NCBI GenBank assembly: GCA_963797475.1
Contig: CAWCPR010000003.1
Location: 930,001-994,000, forward strand
Length of the DNA: 64,000 nt
From: CAWCPR01 sp963797475
Lineage (GTDB): Bacteria > Chloroflexota > Anaerolineae > Anaerolineales > UBA4823
Reading direction: 5' to 3'
The notes under the pieces: generated by a model
Database searches by the model: none
Told to the model about the DNA's origin: nothing
The model's input: only the letters and a program-made list of their open reading frames with translations
In this document: positions 35,717-44,389 of the stretch, piece by piece
Numbering within the stretch: the first letter of the stretch is position 1
Layout of the letters: each line of letters begins with the position of its first letter
Translations under genes and position numbers: made by a program

Positions 35717-37696
35717 GTGACGAAAACCTGCGATCTCCTACTGACGAACGCGATCATCTTGACGATGGATGAAGCTTTCGACTTGTTTGAGACAGGCGCC
35801 CTCGCCATCCAGGGGGACAGCATCCTGGAGGTGGGCGAGGAAGCCTATCTGCGCGGCGAATACGAGGCCGGCGAAACGATCGACTGCGGGGGCAAGGTAT
35901 TAATGCCCGGTCTGGTCAACGCCCATACGCATGTCCCTATGACCCTGCTGCGCGGCCTGGCAGACGACCTGCGGCTGGACGTCTGGCTGCTCGGATATAT
36001 GATGCCAGTGGAGCGAGAGTTCGTCTCCCCGGAATTTGTGCGCCTCGGGACCCAAATCGCCTGCGTAGAACTCATCCGCAGCGGGGTGACCTGCTTTGCC
36101 GATATGTATTATTTTGAAGAGGACGTAGCCAAGGCTACTGCTGAGGCCGGTCTGCGCGCGGTTTGTTCGCAAACGGTTTTGAAATTCCCGGCGCCAGACG
36201 CTCAATCCTACGAGGAATCGCTCGCCGCGGCTCGCGACTATATCCAACGTTGGAAAGGTCACCCTCTGATCGTGCCTTCCGTGGCCCCGCACGCTCCATA
36301 CACCTGCACGGAAGAGATCCTAAGGGCTACAGCAGCCCTGGCAGTCGAATTTGACGTTCCCTTGCACACCCACCTGTCCGAAACGGCCCAGGAAGTTGAG
36401 AACTCACGCGCCGAATTTGGGATGCCTGTCATCCCGTATGTGAAGAAACATAACCTCTTCGACGCGAAAGTGCTGGCTGCACATTGCGTGCATGTAGACG
36501 AAGGAGAAATGATCACCCTGCACCACAACAACGCCGGAGTCGCCCATAACCCTTCTTCCAACTTGAAACTGGCGTCCGGCTTCGCCCCGGTCAGCCGAAT
36601 GCTCGAATTAGGCTTGAATGTCGGCATCGGCACCGACGGGCCGGCGTCCAATAACGACCTGGATATGTTCGAGGAAATTCGCCTGGCAGCGCTGCTTGCG
36701 AAAGGGTCTACCGGCAATCCAACCACAATCCCAGCAAAAACAGCCCTGCAAATGGCCACGCGCCTGGGCGCGAATGCACTGCACCAGGGACATCTCACCG
36801 GATCGCTGGAGCCAGGCAAGCGCGCTGACCTGATCCTTGTGGATCTCTCTCCACTGCACAATTCACCGCGTTTCCGCCGCGATCCGAGCGGGGTCTACGC
36901 CCAGATCGTTTACGCGGCAAAGAGCAGCGACGTCAGCGATGTGATGGTCAATGGCAAGTGGCTGATGCGCGAACACCGCTTGACGACGTTGGACGAGCGC
37001 CAGCTCCTGGCAGAAACAGAGGAATACGCTCGCCGGATCGATACCTTCCTGATCCAGCGCGAGCAATCCGTTTATTCCAAGCTCGTGGCGCTCGGCACAG
37101 CCACAGAAGTGGAGAGCTTTGAAGTGCAGGCCAAGTTGCGCCTCAGCGATCCAACGCCGGTGCTGGAGGCCTTACAAAAGCCGGAGATCGAGATGTTGCA
37201 CCAGCGCCACTACCATGAATTCGACACCTATTTTATCTTCGCCGATCCTCGCCAGGGCTATTTGCGCTACCGGGAAGATGAATCCCTGGATGAAAACGGT
37301 CAAATTACCAATGTGCGCTATCGACTAACTTTAATCGGGCCTACGCGTGAGTATAAATTCTCCAGTGACGTGTTGCTCTCGCGCAGCCGGTTTCTGGCTC
37401 CTGCTTCGCACAGCTTGCGTTTTTACCGGGAGTACTTCACCCCTGTCAACGAGATATTTATCGAGAAAAACCGGCGGCGCTGGCGCGTGCTTTACCAGGG
37501 CACCGAATTTTACATCAACCTGGATCGCGTCGACAACCCTTATCTCGGCTACTTTATCGAGGTCAAAAGCCGCACCTGGAGCCGGCGTGATGCCGAACAT
37601 AAGTCGGTAATCGCCACGGAACTGATTAACTTTCTTGGGGCTTCGCCTTCCAGCACAGTCACGCAGGATTATCTGGAGTTGGTCGAGGGAGTTTAA
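35717..37696 (+). CDS. MTA/SAH deaminase-like amidohydrolase fused to a CYTH-like domain
   Basis: Residues 1-445 form a metal-dependent amidohydrolase of the methylthioadenosine/S-adenosylhomocysteine deaminase family: PGLVNAHTHVPMTLLRGLAD, HAPYTC, HTHLSETAQE, AHCVHVDEGE, GTDGPASNNDLDMFEE. Residues about 455-655 are a different, CYTH/triphosphate-tunnel-like domain. It has an E-x-x-x-K start (EVQAKLRL), YHEFDTYFIF, GYLRYRED, VRYRLTL, SRSRF and a late FIEVKSRTW: alternating basic and acidic residues on beta strands. CYTH domains bind triphosphates. Usual deaminases end near residue 430-450, so this is a fusion. GTG or ATG variants aside, the start at GTG 35717 follows AAGGGAATAAA. Confidence 0.83.
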   Translation: MTKTCDLLLTNAIILTMDEAFDLFETGALAIQGDSILEVGEEAYLRGEYEAGETIDCGGKVLMPGLVNAHTHVPMTLLRGLADDLRLDVWLLGYMMPVEREFVSPEFVRLGTQIACVELIRSGVTCFADMYYFEEDVAKATAEAGLRAVCSQTVLKFPAPDAQSYEESLAAARDYIQRWKGHPLIVPSVAPHAPYTCTEEILRATAALAVEFDVPLHTHLSETAQEVENSRAEFGMPVIPYVKKHNLFDAKVLAAHCVHVDEGEMITLHHNNAGVAHNPSSNLKLASGFAPVSRMLELGLNVGIGTDGPASNNDLDMFEEIRLAALLAKGSTGNPTTIPAKTALQMATRLGANALHQGHLTGSLEPGKRADLILVDLSPLHNSPRFRRDPSGVYAQIVYAAKSSDVSDVMVNGKWLMREHRLTTLDERQLLAETEEYARRIDTFLIQREQSVYSKLVALGTATEVESFEVQAKLRLSDPTPVLEALQKPEIEMLHQRHYHEFDTYFIFADPRQGYLRYREDESLDENGQITNVRYRLTLIGPTREYKFSSDVLLSRSRFLAPASHSLRFYREYFTPVNEIFIEKNRRRWRVLYQGTEFYINLDRVDNPYLGYFIEVKSRTWSRRDAEHKSVIATELINFLGASPSSTVTQDYLELVEGV

Positions 37697-37811
37697 GCAG
37701 GTAGCCGGCCTGAGTATAGCCACCTGACATAACTGTCCATTGTAAAACTCCTATTTCCATATATAATCTACCCCGTAGACGGTTCTTTGGGTTTTTCCGT
37801 GACGGTGTCCG

Positions 37812-37857
37812 GATTTGGGGGTGTGAGCGTGCGTACGCACGCTCACACCCCCAAATC
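37812..37857. repeat. perfect 46-bp palindrome
   Basis: Two 23-base arms, beginning GATTTGGGGGTGTG and meeting at GCGT/ACGC, are exact reverse complements with no spacer; the centre is between 37834 and 37835. It lies in a 293-bp intergenic region after the deaminase-CYTH gene and 38 bp before a promoter. It could be a terminator, a protein-binding site, a cruciform or an assembly artefact. Confidence 0.9.
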
Positions 37858-37895
37858 TGGGGTTCCACCACAGCGATTCCTTACGACCTTAACTA

Positions 37896-37925
37896 TTTAC
37901 AGTTTGTGGGGTTGCTGGCTATAAT
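37896..37925 (+). promoter_or_regulatory. promoter of the kinase-phosphatase-FHA operon
   Basis: TTTACA at 37896-37901, 18 bases, TATAAT at 37920-37925. The first gene starts 64 bp downstream. Confidence 0.75.
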
Positions 37926-37989
37926 AAATCTACATAAATCCACCAGTCCTAATAAGCCTTCAACATGGAGGATAACGAGAGGATAAGTC

Positions 37990-39873
37990 TTGGAGACCCA
38001 TCGAATTACCCAGAACCTTGAACCTGACGAAAGAGAAGATACGACCCAACAACTTCACACCGGCACGAACCTATCAGAACGGTATCTGATTGAAGGTGTA
38101 ATCGGTGTAGGCGGAATGGGGGCGGTTTATCGTGCTCGGGACCTGCATTTCCCGAATGTTGTCAAACTGGTCGCAGTCAAAGAAATGGTGAACCTGGCGC
38201 CCGATCCTTTGGTGCGCAAAACCATTGTTCGGAATTTCGAGCGTGAAGCAAACCTGCTGGCGACGCTGGATCATCGCGCTATCCCCCGCATATACGATTA
38301 TTTTTCCTTGAACGAAAGATCTTACCTGGTTCTGGAATATATCAGCGGGAAAGATTTAGAAGCAATCATTTCTGACAGTGACGGCTTTATTTCCGAAGAG
38401 CGCTTGCTTACCTGGGCGATTGAGCTTTGTGACGTTTTGAATTTCCTGCACACGCACAAACCTGAACCGATCATCTTCCGGGATATGAAGCCCTCTAACG
38501 TGATGATCAACTCGCAAGACCACGTCATTCTTGTGGACTTCGGCATCGCCAAGCCCTTCCAGGCTGGACAGAAGGGCACGATGATCGGAACCGAGGGATA
38601 CTCTCCGCCGGAACAATATCGTGGCGAGGCCACGCCTCTCGCAGATATTTACGCTCTAGGCGCGACCCTGCACCATGCCCTGACCTGTAAAGACCCGCGC
38701 CTGGAACCGCCTTTCTCCTTTGGCGAAAGACCTATCCGCAATTACAACCCAAACGTGTCCCCAGATTTAGAGGCAGTCATCTACACAGCCTTACAGTACA
38801 ACCCCACCGACCGCTTTGAGAGCGCTGCTGCCATGAAAAACGCGCTCATCGAGGTTGCTAACAAGACCGGGGTCCTTTCTAAGGTCGCTATTCCGGTCTC
38901 GAAGGTCAGCACAAACGCTATCAAGCCAGTTTGGGCTTTCCAGGTAGAGGATGAAATTCGCGGCACGCCTGGCTGCCAGGATGGTGTGGTTTACGTCGGT
39001 TCCTACGACAACAACCTGTATGCTCTGCAAGCCATAACCGGGGAATTCATGTGGAAATACCCCACCGAAGCCGGGATTGTCAGCAAGCCTGCCATTTATG
39101 AAGGCAACATCTACTTTGGGTCTGAAGATCACCGGCTGTATGTCGTTTCGGCCCGCAATGGGCGCATCAACTGGACCTATTACACCAACGGGCCGATTCG
39201 CTCCTCGCCTCATATTGCTGAGGGTCATGTATTCATCGGTTCGGATGACGGCCGCCTGCATGCCATCAACACCATCACGGGCAGACGCGCCTGGAACGTG
39301 GACGCAGGAGCTCCGGTGCGTTCGACCGCGTTGGTATATAACGATCATGTTTATTTCGGAACCGAAAATGGCGATTTCTATTGCCTGGATTTTGCCGGCA
39401 CGGTCAAGTGGCGATCGAATGCCCGCCGGGCGATTACCTCCAGCCCGGCGATTGCGCAAGGTATTGTCTTCTTCGACTCGGTCGACTCTACACTCTATGC
39501 ATTGGATGCGAAAACAGGTTGGGTAATCTGGCGGTTTCGTCTTGGAAAGCCATCCATCACGACACCCTGTATCGCGGATGAGCTGCTTTTCACCGGAGCA
39601 ATTGACGGCGTAATTTACTGTATCGATACCAGCTCGGGTAAGGAAATTTGGCATTATTCCACTGAACACCAGGTAACCGGCTCCCCGCTCATTTATAAAG
39701 ATTCGCTTTACTGCGGTTCAGTGGATGGCTATATGTACTGCCTGGAGTACCGTACGGGCCGCCTGCGTTGGAAATTCAAAACCGACGGACCGATCACAGG
39801 CTCGCCAGAAGCATCTGACGATATTGTCTACTTTGGGTCTACGGACCACAACCTATACGCCCTGATGGCTTGA
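37990..39873 (+). CDS. Ser/Thr protein kinase with PQQ-like propeller
   Basis: A TTG start at 37990 follows GAGAGG with seven bases between. Kinase domain at about 28-285: GVGGMGAVYRARDL, VAVKEMV, FRDMKPSNVMI (HRD as FRD), LVDFGIAKPF, GTEGYSPPEQYRG. Residues about 310-627 are a PQQ/BamB-type propeller with repeats such as VYVGSYDNNLYALQAITGEF, seven or eight blades. No membrane helix is seen between them, so both halves should be cytosolic, unlike the TolB kinase. It is the first gene of a run of six on the plus strand. Confidence 0.92.
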   Translation: METHRITQNLEPDEREDTTQQLHTGTNLSERYLIEGVIGVGGMGAVYRARDLHFPNVVKLVAVKEMVNLAPDPLVRKTIVRNFEREANLLATLDHRAIPRIYDYFSLNERSYLVLEYISGKDLEAIISDSDGFISEERLLTWAIELCDVLNFLHTHKPEPIIFRDMKPSNVMINSQDHVILVDFGIAKPFQAGQKGTMIGTEGYSPPEQYRGEATPLADIYALGATLHHALTCKDPRLEPPFSFGERPIRNYNPNVSPDLEAVIYTALQYNPTDRFESAAAMKNALIEVANKTGVLSKVAIPVSKVSTNAIKPVWAFQVEDEIRGTPGCQDGVVYVGSYDNNLYALQAITGEFMWKYPTEAGIVSKPAIYEGNIYFGSEDHRLYVVSARNGRINWTYYTNGPIRSSPHIAEGHVFIGSDDGRLHAINTITGRRAWNVDAGAPVRSTALVYNDHVYFGTENGDFYCLDFAGTVKWRSNARRAITSSPAIAQGIVFFDSVDSTLYALDAKTGWVIWRFRLGKPSITTPCIADELLFTGAIDGVIYCIDTSSGKEIWHYSTEHQVTGSPLIYKDSLYCGSVDGYMYCLEYRTGRLRWKFKTDGPITGSPEASDDIVYFGSTDHNLYALMA

Positions 39874-39905
39874 TATCGCCAGGCCTGAATAGGGAGGTCA
39901 TTTCG

Positions 39906-40805
39906 ATGGCAGGAATTATCCAAAAATTATTTGGCAATCAGAAATCCCAGCCAGATCGCTCTACTGGCCAGACCGCAGATCTAAATGATAAATCAATGAA
40001 CAAAATGAATAAGGACGTCGCTCACTACAACCCGCCTCAACTGATCGTTGGCTGCGCCCAATCTGTTGGCTTACAGCGAGATCACAACGAGGATGCCCTA
40101 TTTATGTTAACTACCACGATCATGAACGATAATTCATCTACAATTTTCGGATTGTATATCGTTGCAGATGGGATGGGTGGGCATAAATATGGCGAGGTAG
40201 CCAGCGGTGTCGCAGTTCGAGCGATGTCGAACCAGATCATCCAGAAACTCTATACCCCGCTTTTTAATGTAAAACCAGCGCCCCCAACAAAATCTATCCA
40301 GGAGATCATGCGCGATGGCGTTCAGGAAGCGCATCAGGCCATCACTCACGACGCGCCTGGCGGTGGGACAACATTAACCGGCGTCCTGGTGTTGGGCGAA
40401 CAACTCACGATTGCCCATGTCGGCGACAGCAGGGCATATACAATTTCCCCAGATGGGAAAGTTCAGACCCTGACTCGTGATCACTCTTTCGTCAACCGGT
40501 TGGTGGAACTGGGCCAAATCTCAACCGAAGAGGCGGCCGTTCACCCCCAGCGGAACGTTCTTTACAGGGCGCTCGGGCAGGGAGAACCATTTGACGCGGA
40601 CATCAGCACTACGCCGATGTCACACTCGGGTTATTTGTTAATCTGCTCAGACGGCCTTTGGGGGGTAGTCCCCGATGAAAAGCTGTCCCAGATCATAATG
40701 GAGTCGGAATCCCCGCAAGAAGCCTGCTCGAAAATGATCGCGGCGGCTAATGAGGCTGGGGGGCCAGACAATATCACTGCGGTGCTGATCCATATGCCCG
40801 ATTGA
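39906..40805 (+). CDS. PP2C-type Ser/Thr phosphatase
   Basis: ATG 39906 has GGGAGG eight bases upstream. After a 40-residue polar tail, the PPM motifs appear: GLQRDHNEDALF, VADGMGGHKYGEVAS, AHVGDSRAYTI, TRDHSFVNRLVELGQI, ICSDGLWGVV, GGPDNITAVLI. All metal-binding aspartates are present. It should reverse phosphorylation by the kinase encoded 32 bp upstream. Confidence 0.93.
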   Translation: MAGIIQKLFGNQKSQPDRSTGQTADLNDKSMNKMNKDVAHYNPPQLIVGCAQSVGLQRDHNEDALFMLTTTIMNDNSSTIFGLYIVADGMGGHKYGEVASGVAVRAMSNQIIQKLYTPLFNVKPAPPTKSIQEIMRDGVQEAHQAITHDAPGGGTTLTGVLVLGEQLTIAHVGDSRAYTISPDGKVQTLTRDHSFVNRLVELGQISTEEAAVHPQRNVLYRALGQGEPFDADISTTPMSHSGYLLICSDGLWGVVPDEKLSQIIMESESPQEACSKMIAAANEAGGPDNITAVLIHMPD

Positions 40806-40813
40806 ACAATTCT

Positions 40814-42313
40814 ATGTCCAAGAAGCAAAATTATTACGCCCTTCTAGGATTGACAAAAGATGCTTCAGCGGAGGACATCCGCCGCGCCTATCACGACGCG
40901 GCGCGACGCCTGCATCCGGACGTTAATGTGGAGGCCGGCGCGACGGAGCTTTTCCTGGATACGAAAGAAGCATACGAAGTGCTTTCAGACCCGGATAAGC
41001 GCGTCGCATATAATGCCACACTGCCCGTTGAGCGGCCGACCAAGCCGCTTACTTCCATTACAACCCTACTAAGCCGATCGACCTTGCAGCGCATCCCCGA
41101 GCCACAAGTCTTGTATATCATCCTCGAGCTCATCGCCAATGCGCCGGTGAGTCCTAGGCCTATGCCCGAGGTAATCACTAAGCCCCCGCTTAACGTTGCC
41201 CTGGTGATCGACCGCTCTACCTCAATGCAGGGAGAGCGGATGGATATGGTCAAACAAGCCGCCATCGAGCTGCTGCGCCAAACCAGGCCGGAGGATCGTC
41301 TTTCGATCATCGTTTTCAGTGACCGGGCCGAGACCCTGCTTGCCGGCGAGAAGTCGCCGGATCGGGCGAAGGTCGAGACAGATATTCGCATGATTCGTAC
41401 AGGCGGTGGGACTGAGATCCTGCGCGGGCTTGAAGCCGCATTCTTTGAAGTACGGCGTTCTTTAAGCAAGGGCCGTATCAATCATATCGTTCTTCTAACC
41501 GACGGGCAGACCTATGGCGACGAGGAAGCCTGCCTGCACCTGGCCGAAAAATCCGCCTTGCAAGGGATCGGCATCAGCGGTCTCGGAATCGGAAATGATT
41601 GGAACGATGCATTCCTGGATAAGCTGGCTACCCGAACGGGAGGTTCCAGCGGTTATATCTCGAGGGCGAGTGATATCGTCGATTTTTTGAAAGAGAAATT
41701 TTCCAATCTGGAGCAGATTTTCGCAAACCAGGTTTCACTCGACCTTCAAACCAGCCCAGAGGTTGAATTGCGTTATGCTTTCCGGCTGGAACCCGAGGCC
41801 TCTCCTCTCCCGCTCCAAAAACCAGTTTTTATCGGAAACATCCCCAGGGATAAGAAACTGTCGGTCTTATTGGAATTTCTCATCCCACCCATCGAATCCA
41901 GCGCGGATGTTTTTACCATCGGCAGCGGCTCGATTGCTTTGGATATCCCCTCCCAATCGATTGGTAAATCCACGGTTCCGATGAAATTTATCTGCGGCAC
42001 CAGCGACGCCCATTCGACGGAATATCCTTCTCAACAGATTATGCAAGCTGTATCTCAAGTGACGCTTTATCGAATGCAAGAACGCGCCCACCTGGATGTG
42101 GAAGCTGGAAACTATGAAAACGCCAGCCGGCGTTTACACGATTTGGCGACACACCTGCTTACACAAGGCAGGCGCGAGCTGGCTCAGGCGGTTCTGATGG
42201 AGGCCGATCACCTGCACAACACGAAGTCTTTCAGCGAAGAAGGCTCGAAGCGGATCAAGTACGAGACACGCGCCCTCTGCCTACCTGCCAACATTACAGG
42301 ATTTAATCCATGA
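40814..42313 (+). CDS. J-domain/VWA-domain fusion protein
   Basis: ATG 40814 gives 499 residues. Residues about 5-70 are a DnaJ domain (YYALLGLTKDASAEDIRRAY, the HPD tripeptide in RLHPDVN, then EVLSDPDKRVAYN). Residues about 125-300 are a von Willebrand A domain with a full MIDAS (VIDRSTSMQGE, GGGTEIL, LLTDGQTYGD). The last ~200 residues are beta strands followed by helices (ENASRRLHDLATHLLTQGRR). J-domains stimulate Hsp70, and VWA MIDAS sites bind partners through a metal ion. No TM helix. It lies between a phosphatase and an FHA gene. Confidence 0.87.
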   Translation: MSKKQNYYALLGLTKDASAEDIRRAYHDAARRLHPDVNVEAGATELFLDTKEAYEVLSDPDKRVAYNATLPVERPTKPLTSITTLLSRSTLQRIPEPQVLYIILELIANAPVSPRPMPEVITKPPLNVALVIDRSTSMQGERMDMVKQAAIELLRQTRPEDRLSIIVFSDRAETLLAGEKSPDRAKVETDIRMIRTGGGTEILRGLEAAFFEVRRSLSKGRINHIVLLTDGQTYGDEEACLHLAEKSALQGIGISGLGIGNDWNDAFLDKLATRTGGSSGYISRASDIVDFLKEKFSNLEQIFANQVSLDLQTSPEVELRYAFRLEPEASPLPLQKPVFIGNIPRDKKLSVLLEFLIPPIESSADVFTIGSGSIALDIPSQSIGKSTVPMKFICGTSDAHSTEYPSQQIMQAVSQVTLYRMQERAHLDVEAGNYENASRRLHDLATHLLTQGRRELAQAVLMEADHLHNTKSFSEEGSKRIKYETRALCLPANITGFNP

Positions 42314-42828
42314 TCCTGTGTCCAATCTGCCAAAAGAAGGAATACGTCGGTGTTTTGTTCTGCAGCGAGTGCGGCACACAGCTCGTGTCCACAGAACAGG
42401 ACAAGATCGAGGCTGAACGACCCAAAGTTGAGGCGCCTCTGGAGGAAGTAAGAATGGAGACCTCCACACTCAGCGATCCCTGGATGGAGAATGATTCTCC
42501 TTTCTCACTCAAGATTTTGGAGACTGGTGATATTATTCAAATTGCGAATCGCGAAGAGATTACCTTGGGACGCATCAGCGAGGGCCAACCGATCATCCCC
42601 GACATCGACCTGTCCGCCTACAGCGCGTACGAAACCGGCGTCTCGCGATTGCATGCCTCGCTAAAGTTAAAAGATGAGCAGATCATAATTGTTGACTTAG
42701 GTTCTGCCAATGGGACTCGGGTAAACGGTAAGAAAATTCCCCCAAACTTTCCGGAACCGGTGAACAATGGCGATGTGCTCACGCTAGGAAAATTGAAAAT
42801 TCAGGTTCAGGTAAGGAATTCAATTTAA
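42310..42828 (+). CDS. zinc-ribbon FHA-domain protein
   Basis: The start overlaps the previous stop by four bases (ATGA). The 172-residue protein has an N-terminal zinc ribbon (CPICQKK, then CSECGTQL) and a C-terminal FHA domain (about 75-165: ITLGRISEG, SRLHASLKL, LGSANGTRVNGKKI, GDVLTLG). The conserved Arg, Ser, His and Asn-Gly that bind phosphothreonine are present. It is a likely reader of kinase output in this operon. Confidence 0.9.
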   Translation: MILCPICQKKEYVGVLFCSECGTQLVSTEQDKIEAERPKVEAPLEEVRMETSTLSDPWMENDSPFSLKILETGDIIQIANREEITLGRISEGQPIIPDIDLSAYSAYETGVSRLHASLKLKDEQIIIVDLGSANGTRVNGKKIPPNFPEPVNNGDVLTLGKLKIQVQVRNSI

Positions 42829-42844
42829 AAAAACGGAGGCCGCT

Positions 42845-43087
42845 GTGCCGTTTACAATCGTTTTGCATATTCAAAATGCAGACCCCGTTCTTGGCGAAGT
42901 GGAAGATATCCCTTCGCCGACCGACAGTTTGGTCGTGGTGAAAAACCCCCGCCGGGTAGACGGCAAGGATCTACACTTCCTGCACGAGAACGTCGTTACA
43001 GTCCTTTGGCCAATCGACCGGCTGAACTTCATCGAGGTTCTTAGCGGCGAAGAAGAAGAGGAAATCATCGGATTTGTCCGGGAGTAA
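42845..43087 (+). CDS. 80-residue protein of unknown function
   Basis: GTG 42845 follows GGAGG with a five-base spacer. The sequence is beta-rich with conserved-looking features (VVVKNPRRVDGKDLHFLHEN, WPIDRLNFIEVL) and an acidic stretch EEEEEI near the end. No cysteine, membrane helix or known family was recognised. It is 16 bp after the FHA gene and 4 bp before the response regulator, so it belongs to the operon. Confidence 0.7.
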   Translation: MPFTIVLHIQNADPVLGEVEDIPSPTDSLVVVKNPRRVDGKDLHFLHENVVTVLWPIDRLNFIEVLSGEEEEEIIGFVRE

Positions 43088-43091
43088 TTCA

Positions 43092-43829
43092 ATGGGAGAC
43101 AACCATCTCAAAGACCGACGCATTCTGGTTGTGGACGACGAAGAGCGTATGGTTCGCTTCATCCGCCTGAACCTGGAGCACGATGGTTTCCGGGTGGTAG
43201 AAGCCTTTAACGGAACTCAGGCGATTAACAAGGTGCGCAGCAGCCTGCCCGACCTGATTCTGCTCGACGTTATGATGCCGGATGTGGATGGTTTTGAAGT
43301 ACTGAGAATTATTCGTGAAGTCAGCTCAGTGCCTGTGATCATGTTAACCGCCAAGGGAGAAGAAGATGACCGGGTGCGCGGATTGGAGTTGGGCGCCGAC
43401 GACTATATCACCAAGCCATTCAGCCCGCGTGAGCTCGCCAGCCGGGTGCGCGCCGTGCTCAGGCGTACCGAAACTGCGGGCGCCACTACCCATGGACTGA
43501 TCGAAGTCGACGACCGTCTCAAGCTGGATTTTGACCGGCGGGAGGTCTGGGTGGATGGCAAGCTGGTCAAACTTCGCCCCACAGAATACCGCCTGCTCTA
43601 CCACCTGGTGCAGAACGCCGGCTGGGTCATCTCTCATGACCAGTTACTCGCCAAAGTGTGGGGATACGAATATCGCGACGAACCACACTATGTGCGCCTG
43701 TATATTAATTACCTGAGGAAAAAAATCGAAGAGGACCCTGCCAACCCAAAATATATCCTCACAGAACGCGGGGTAGGCTACCGTTTCGTCGATTTCCGTC
43801 GCCAAAAGCCAGGCGAACCATCCGACTGA
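43092..43829 (+). CDS. OmpR/PhoB-family response regulator
   Basis: From ATG 43092 (MGDNHLKDRRILVVDDEERM) the product is 245 residues. The receiver domain (about 10-125) has the acidic pair DDE, phospho-acceptor Asp in LILLDVMMPDVDGFE, MLTAKGEEDD and GADDYITKPF. The winged-helix DNA-binding domain (about 145-238) has LRPTEYRLLYHLVQNAG and YVRLYINYLRKKIEEDP...ERGVGYRF. No histidine kinase is next to it; it is the last gene of the kinase/phosphatase operon, so Ser/Thr phosphorylation may also act on it. Confidence 0.93.
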   Translation: MGDNHLKDRRILVVDDEERMVRFIRLNLEHDGFRVVEAFNGTQAINKVRSSLPDLILLDVMMPDVDGFEVLRIIREVSSVPVIMLTAKGEEDDRVRGLELGADDYITKPFSPRELASRVRAVLRRTETAGATTHGLIEVDDRLKLDFDRREVWVDGKLVKLRPTEYRLLYHLVQNAGWVISHDQLLAKVWGYEYRDEPHYVRLYINYLRKKIEEDPANPKYILTERGVGYRFVDFRRQKPGEPSD

Positions 43830-44041
43830 ACCCTCATTAAACCCGATAACCTGCGGGGGAAGTGATCGGCAGCGCAGAAGCGCAGACAAAACGCTAACAA
43901 TCATTTTATGTTTTTCCGATAGGGCCGCGGTATGATTATTTAAGGAGGAATATGGGGTGTGCGTCCATACCCTTAAGATCTTAGGGATGGTACTGCGAAA
44001 AATGGGCAGGTGCAGCCGCCCTGGAGAGATTGGAGAGCATT
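43830..44041 (+). other. intergenic region with a possible 10-codon leader ORF
   Basis: ATG 43952 has AAGGAGG at ideal spacing and reads MGCASIPLRS before TAG (43952-43984). Around its end, CCCTTAAGATCTTAGGG is almost self-complementary. Whether it is translated or regulates the fmdB-like gene is unknown. Nothing else is clear. Confidence 0.35.
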
Positions 44042-44233
44042 ATGCCGACTTATAATTATGTATGCAAAGTTTGCGGCGCTGAATTTGAGAGATTCGTTCC
44101 ATTTAGCAAAGACCCCGAAAACGTTGTCTGCCCGAATGGCCACAAAGATATCCGCCGTTTGTTTACTCCTCCCGTGATCGTCTTTAAGGGCAAAGGCTTT
44201 TATATAACGGACAACCGGCCTTCTGGCAAATAG
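44042..44233 (+). CDS. FmdB-type zinc-ribbon protein
   Basis: ATG 44042 (GGAGAG upstream) opens 63 codons: MPTYNYVCKVCGAEFERFV, then CPNGHKDIRRLFTPP. This is the FmdB/CxxC_CxxC_SSSS zinc-ribbon family, small regulatory or scaffold proteins of unclear role; the second half of the usual CxxC pair is C-x2-GH here. It ends with FKGKGFYITDNRPSGK, the normal tail. Confidence 0.85.
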   Translation: MPTYNYVCKVCGAEFERFVPFSKDPENVVCPNGHKDIRRLFTPPVIVFKGKGFYITDNRPSGK

Positions 44234-44294
44234 CTGCTTTCCCCAACAGCCAACTTATCTTCAACCGAAAAGCGGTAAACAAACTCAATCATCG

Positions 44295-44330
44295 TAATCC
44301 CGGCGGAATGTGGGCTGGGATTAATTATTT
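44295..44330 (+). terminator. possible terminator of the fmdB-like gene
   Basis: Stem TAATCCC/GGGATTA (7 bp, 15-base loop) followed by ATTATTT. Confidence 0.5.
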
Positions 44331-44340
44331 CCACTTAATC

Positions 44341-44369
44341 TTGCCAGTGAGAACACTATCGACTATACT
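44341..44369 (+). promoter_or_regulatory. promoter of the NarL-type regulator
   Basis: TTGCCA, 17 bases, TATACT; the gene starts 20 bp after the -10 box, with AAGGAGAG between. Confidence 0.75.
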
Positions 44370-44389
44370 CTCACAATAAGGAGAGCAAA

